DNA of 64,000 nt from JAFGPS01 sp964628465. GTDB lineage: Bacteria > Planctomycetota > Phycisphaerae > Sedimentisphaerales > Anaerobacaceae. The first letter of the stretch is position 1. Every line of letters begins with the position of its first letter. Positions 60,000 to 64,000 of the stretch are shown one piece after another. Both the position numbers and the translations under genes were made by a program. The stretch covers positions 158,734 to 222,733 of the forward strand of contig CAZVOA010000003.1 in assembly GCA_964628465.1 (NCBI GenBank), in the 5' to 3' direction. The notes beneath the pieces are model-generated. The model had not been told where the DNA came from. It saw nothing but the letters and a program-made list of their open reading frames with translations, and made no database searches.

Positions 60000-62657
60000 A
60001 TGAGAAAAAGCATTATCATTAGCTTTCTTTTAATTTATTTGGCAAATTCTTATATTGCAGCCGCTGCGGAGCCAACTATAGAGCAATTATTTAAAAATGC
60101 TCTGGATGCAGAAGGGCAGGCTTATATAGATGTTCGGCAAAAAATCCTTAATTTATCACCTCAAAATGATTCATTTCTGAAAGAACAAGCGAAAAGTACA
60201 GATTTGCAAACTCGTATAATTGCACAAGCGATTCTGGAAAGAGCGGCAAAATCACAGGAATATCGACACTTTGAAGAGTTGATGATTGTTCCAATTACCG
60301 TAGCAGCTAAATATGGCAGGAATTTCCGAAGACTCGTCAATCCGTTTGATACTATTAAGGAAATTACTCAGATTCCTAAAACTTCCAGAAGTTTAGAAAA
60401 TAGAAGAACTACGATTGATGCTTGGGTAGGTACACCTTCACAAATAAATTACCATAGCTATTGCCATGATGATTCGGCCTTTTTATTTATGGCTGAAATG
60501 GCAATGAAAGATACAATGCTTGATTTGCCGGAGTTATCCGAGCAGGTCGAATGGACAGATAGTCAAAAGACTTATACACTAAATGCAAGAGCCGAGATGT
60601 TAGGAGTGTTACCACAAACTGCAGAAAAGTGGCATCAAACAGGAATATTTCTTGTACAGTTGGATGACCACAGAATTTTTATTCCAATGCAAACTGATAG
60701 TAATGATTTGCCCGATTCTATCACACAATTCCAAATCAGAAACTTTTACGAATATTTTTCAGACAAAATAATTAATCCTGAATATTTAGAAAGTATTGAA
60801 CCTGTATCAAGAGTTGTTCATGCAGATGCAATTGATGCTGCTGAACGATTTCAGCAAGATCCGGGAAGTTTGTCTCGATGTTATGCGGTTTTGATGCTAA
60901 GGAATTTTGCAAAGCCTGAAACTCCTGAATTGCTCTACAAGATTTATAAAGATGATATTTCAGAGTATGTGAGACTGTATTGTGTAGAAGGTTTTTCTGC
61001 TCAAAATCAGGTAGAGCAAATACGTGAGGCCATGAAGGATTATTCTTTAGTTGTAGAATCTGATGATAGCGAAACAACGGATACTCCGGTTGAAGAAAAA
61101 ACAACTAAAGTTCCCTGTGCGCTTGTACGAAACATGGCCGTTATTAAATCGCAAGAAAATCCGGAAGCCTTTACTGTTTCCGATTATATCGAAACTATTA
61201 CTTTTAAGGGTGATTATAGATCAGGAGAATTAAACAATAAAATTATTCAGATACTTGTTGACAGGAAAGATATTGCCGCGATTGACCCGTTAATTAAAAT
61301 GTTTTGTTATAGTTCTTATTATCAAGAGTCTGTTATCAAAGCGATAAACGAGATTGATCCTAATAGTATGTATAAGTTATTAGATCATGACAATGCTGGT
61401 ACCAGGAAGGAAGCATGGTCAAAATTTGTCTCTCTTGATTTAGATTTTCCGTTAGAGAAAGATTATTTGGTTAAAAATTTGAATGCCTGCAAAATTTATG
61501 ACTCAGATATGATTTTAACGATAATGAGTTTGATAGCAAAAAATTATCCTGATTCCCTGTTTGGTTTTATGGAGCATAAAGTTCCTATGGTTAGAAATCA
61601 TGCATTAGGAATATTGGTAAGTGATCCGGAAAAATATTTACCAAAAGAATCGCTGCCAATAAAAGAGCTTTTACTTTCATATGTTAATGATCCGGAAGTT
61701 AGGCTGACAGTTTTAAATGCTTTAAGTAAATATAGTTCTGATGACAAAGTATATGCCCTGTTTTTGGATGCTCTCAAGGATACCAATCCCAGCTACAGAA
61801 TTGCGGCGATTGGAAATCTTAAGGATTCCGCGGAAACAATATCAATCCTTGATGCTGTTTTGATGCAGGAAAAGGATTCCGACGTTCGTTTTTATATAAT
61901 TGAATACCTCTGCAAAAGTAAGGAGCCTTCAAAATATGAAATATTGGTTAAGTTTGTTCGCGATGAGAATATTGGTATTCGCCGAATAGTTGCTGATTCA
62001 ATTAGCAAGTGGGAAGATAATCAAGCAATCGAATTATTGAAGCTTTTGATAAATGATCCTGATTCACAGGTACAACGGACTGCGGTTGTAACTATTGCAC
62101 AAAGGAATATTGGATTATTGTCAGAATTGATTCCTGGTATGGGGCCTAAACTTCGCCAAATTGCATATTCTTCTTTAGTAAATGAACAATCTGATAAAAT
62201 TGTTCAATTATTAATCAAAGGAACTCAGGATGAAAATGTTGAAGTTCAAAAGGCGGCACTATGGAATTTGACGAGACAAAAGTTTTCTAAGGAACTCGAA
62301 GATCCAATTGTATTAGTTGTCAGGAAGTGTCTTACTGATAATGAACCTGAAATAAGAAATCGAGCAATATATTGCCTTTATAACATGTTAGGAGACAAAT
62401 CATTCGAGATAATTTCCGGTTATTTATATGATCCTGATACAAGTGTAAAAATAACGGCGATTGGGACACTGATGCGATTTGATAATCCTGAAATTCTTAA
62501 ATATCTAATGGAAGCATTAGCCAAAGAAGAAGACAAGGAGACTCTCGTGGAATTGGTAAGAGCTCTGCAAACTATAACAGGTAATCTGCTTACAAAAAAT
62601 GAGTGGCTGCAATGGTGGAGCGAAAACAAAGACACTTATTTGAAAACTGAAAAGTAA
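60000..62657 (+). CDS. Exported HEAT-repeat protein, planctomycete type
   Basis: An 885-residue protein with a signal peptide (IIISFLLIYLANSYIAAAA) and a helical body of HEAT-like repeats (for example DSDVRFYIIEYLCKSKEPSK, DENVEVQKAALWNLTRQKFS, DPDSQVQRTAVVTIAQRNIG), ending TKNEWLQWWSENKDTYLK. The first 250 residues contain a separate all-alpha/beta region (TAKYGR-type, TTIDAWVGTPSQIN). HEAT domains are protein-binding scaffolds; many planctomycetes export large families of them. The ATG at 60000 has GAGAGG seven bases upstream. Just before it an AAGGAGG is followed by a seven-codon frame ending in TGA at 59998. Confidence 0.75.
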   Translation: MRKSIIISFLLIYLANSYIAAAAEPTIEQLFKNALDAEGQAYIDVRQKILNLSPQNDSFLKEQAKSTDLQTRIIAQAILERAAKSQEYRHFEELMIVPITVAAKYGRNFRRLVNPFDTIKEITQIPKTSRSLENRRTTIDAWVGTPSQINYHSYCHDDSAFLFMAEMAMKDTMLDLPELSEQVEWTDSQKTYTLNARAEMLGVLPQTAEKWHQTGIFLVQLDDHRIFIPMQTDSNDLPDSITQFQIRNFYEYFSDKIINPEYLESIEPVSRVVHADAIDAAERFQQDPGSLSRCYAVLMLRNFAKPETPELLYKIYKDDISEYVRLYCVEGFSAQNQVEQIREAMKDYSLVVESDDSETTDTPVEEKTTKVPCALVRNMAVIKSQENPEAFTVSDYIETITFKGDYRSGELNNKIIQILVDRKDIAAIDPLIKMFCYSSYYQESVIKAINEIDPNSMYKLLDHDNAGTRKEAWSKFVSLDLDFPLEKDYLVKNLNACKIYDSDMILTIMSLIAKNYPDSLFGFMEHKVPMVRNHALGILVSDPEKYLPKESLPIKELLLSYVNDPEVRLTVLNALSKYSSDDKVYALFLDALKDTNPSYRIAAIGNLKDSAETISILDAVLMQEKDSDVRFYIIEYLCKSKEPSKYEILVKFVRDENIGIRRIVADSISKWEDNQAIELLKLLINDPDSQVQRTAVVTIAQRNIGLLSELIPGMGPKLRQIAYSSLVNEQSDKIVQLLIKGTQDENVEVQKAALWNLTRQKFSKELEDPIVLVVRKCLTDNEPEIRNRAIYCLYNMLGDKSFEIISGYLYDPDTSVKITAIGTLMRFDNPEILKYLMEALAKEEDKETLVELVRALQTITGNLLTKNEWLQWWSENKDTYLKTEK

Positions 62658-62693
62658 AGCACTCTATCTTGTGAACATAAATGATTCTATTAC

Positions 62694-64000
62694 CTAAAAC
62701 ATATATTCCATTGATAAAAGCAGATTTCTTCCCTGCGCGTCCATTCTGCTGTGAGCTGTTCGATAATATTTATTAAAAATATTCTCTATGGCAAGTGTCA
62801 TTCTCATATTTGGTTTGAAATTATAGCCGCATCGTAAATCATACACTGTATATCCTGGCAATCCGTAGTCTCGAACCAGAGGCGAGGAGGCATCCTGCGG
62901 ATCAGAACGAAATCCTACATCGCCTGTTAATCTTGAATCACTGATTTGATCATATCTTCTAACAATATCTGTAGATAATTCCGCCCACCATTTCTTTTCA
63001 GGTTTTGTATCGTCGTAGCGGATTTTTAACAATCCCCTGGCAGGATGCGTATGGCGTAAAGGTTCTTCTTCTGAACCGGGGAATTTCATTTTGCCGTAAT
63101 TCCACATGAATCCGCCAAAAACTCTCCAGCCATCCATAGATTCGCATATCGAGCCGAGTTTTACCTCGCATTCGAGTTCGACGCCTTCTACATAAGCGTC
63201 ACCGTTAGCGGCGTTTACATAGATATTCTCATCTGAATCAATCGTTCCGCTTCCATCGAAATCATATGATGTCATTCCATTGTAAGTTCCCGGTATCGGC
63301 TGTTGGAAATTATCGAAATCTGTGTAATAACCGGTTAAAGTTGTGTTTATAACTTCACCTTTTATTTTCGTTGAAAGTTCAAAAGTATCACCTGTTACAT
63401 GGTCCAGAAGTTCGTTCGGGACAAGCAAACCATATCCTAACTGGCGCAAACCGAAACTTGGAGGAAACAGTCGATAACCTCTGAACCATGAACCTACCAC
63501 GTTCCATGAATTATTGATTTCATATAACAATCCTAAACCTCCTGTATAGGCTTCTTCTGAAAAGGTTCCGGGATCTCTGGCGGCGACATTTTCCGGTGCT
63601 GTAGAACCCGGGATTGTATAGAAGACATTATTAGCCGCTTTGAATCTGAAATAGTCATAACGAAAACTTCCGGTTAATTTCCATTCAGGTGTCATGCTCC
63701 ACTGATTCTGTATAAAAGCACCCATATTACCCCAATCGGTATCGGGAGAGGCTTTTTGCTCGCCGGTTGCCGCTGTAGTAATAGTAAATTGCTCGTCATC
63801 GGGGCTTTCAGCGAAATCCAGTCCATAATGCAGACCTGCCGTAAGTTCATGGTTTTGGCCAATGGATTTATTAATTTGCATGTCAGATGAATATGTGTCC
63901 CATTCTGCTACGCCTACCATATCAGAAGTAAGCCATCTTCGGATATCTTTTTTGCGCTGGTAATATCCGCGCCACTCGAATTTATCGGCGAACGATAATG
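62694..64000 (-). CDS. TonB-dependent receptor, C-terminal part, cut by right edge
   Basis: The visible 435 residues are the beta-barrel end of a TonB-dependent outer-membrane receptor. Alternating aromatic strands (ELTAGLHYGLDFAESPDD, WKLTGSFRYDYFRFKA, WWAELSTDIVRRYDQI), PGYTVYDLRCGYNFKPNMRM then TLAIENIFNKYYRTA and the terminal LLSMEYMF with a final Phe are all typical. The reading frame remains open to the edge of the window (SFADKFEWRGYYQRKKDIRR), so the plug domain lies to the right. The substrate cannot be told; siderophores, cobalamin and oligosaccharides are common for the family. Confidence 0.88.
   Translation of the reverse strand, partial: LSFADKFEWRGYYQRKKDIRRWLTSDMVGVAEWDTYSSDMQINKSIGQNHELTAGLHYGLDFAESPDDEQFTITTAATGEQKASPDTDWGNMGAFIQNQWSMTPEWKLTGSFRYDYFRFKAANNVFYTIPGSTAPENVAARDPGTFSEEAYTGGLGLLYEINNSWNVVGSWFRGYRLFPPSFGLRQLGYGLLVPNELLDHVTGDTFELSTKIKGEVINTTLTGYYTDFDNFQQPIPGTYNGMTSYDFDGSGTIDSDENIYVNAANGDAYVEGVELECEVKLGSICESMDGWRVFGGFMWNYGKMKFPGSEEEPLRHTHPARGLLKIRYDDTKPEKKWWAELSTDIVRRYDQISDSRLTGDVGFRSDPQDASSPLVRDYGLPGYTVYDLRCGYNFKPNMRMTLAIENIFNKYYRTAHSRMDAQGRNLLLSMEYMF

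Noticed and set aside
1..64000. CRISPR arrays and insertion sequences
   Set aside because: No regularly spaced direct repeats and no transposase-like proteins were seen on either strand.

Overview
The window is about 64 kb of moderately AT-rich bacterial DNA, most likely from a planctomycete of the class Phycisphaerae (Sedimentisphaerales-like). The main clues are a prepilin-type protein with the planctomycete-style GFTLVELLVVIAIIALL leader and an NDYED segment, a Cys-rich zinc-ribbon membrane protein, DUF1570-like and HEAT/TPR proteins, a ThiD2-ThiE fusion, and eukaryote-like sugar enzymes (UAP1/UDPGP type, hexokinase type). The assignment is an inference; no rRNA is present to confirm it.

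Region 1 (1-15.6 kb) is an exopolysaccharide/exosortase locus, all on the + strand. In order it holds a GT4 glycosyltransferase (cut by the left edge), a decayed gene, a SAM methyltransferase, a plant-type GDP-mannose 3,5-epimerase, a WecG/TagA glycosyltransferase, an exosortase fused to a nucleotidyltransferase-like plus left-handed beta-helix (LbH) module, a Wzz/BY-kinase, an initiating phosphoglycosyl transferase fused to a similar module, a 1387-residue TPR protein, two tiny LuxR-type regulators and WecB. The two parallel fusions are the most unusual thing in the window: the membrane enzyme that starts the glycan and the membrane enzyme thought to process sorted proteins carry the same kind of cytoplasmic, apparently catalytically dead, sugar-nucleotidyltransferase/LbH head.

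Region 2 (15.6-18.5 kb) is a small accessory island with DUF1648 and DUF6429 proteins, a broken nucleotidyltransferase, repeat fragments and an orphan AbiGi-type abortive-infection antitoxin. Region 3 (18.5-38 kb) is mostly housekeeping: thpR-recA-alaS, a ferredoxin-type membrane protein, a pseudopilin, a UAP1-like pyrophosphorylase, ThiD2-ThiE, a pterin-dependent methyltransferase, maf, a secreted aldose 1-epimerase, a tRNA-Thr, and a c-di-AMP operon (lipoprotein, cdaA, cdaR-like) behind a consensus promoter and a possibly structured leader.

Region 4 (38-51 kb) holds cstA, der, a three-gene XRE/membrane-protein operon with a promoter inside an inverted repeat, a second tRNA-Thr, a multi-TM protein with a serpin-like tail, hexokinase, galE, a lipoprotein and dnaE. 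Region 5 (51-64 kb) is a mosaic: an enolase-superfamily pseudogene, a divergent Nramp-family transporter, a secreted esterase, a serine beta-lactamase-like lipoprotein, tRNA-Ser, a beta-propeller-like exported protein, a FlgM-like small protein, a Uup-type ABC-F ATPase, an exported HEAT-repeat protein and the C-terminal part of a TonB-dependent receptor that runs off the right edge. No CRISPR array, insertion sequence, prophage or rRNA was seen.
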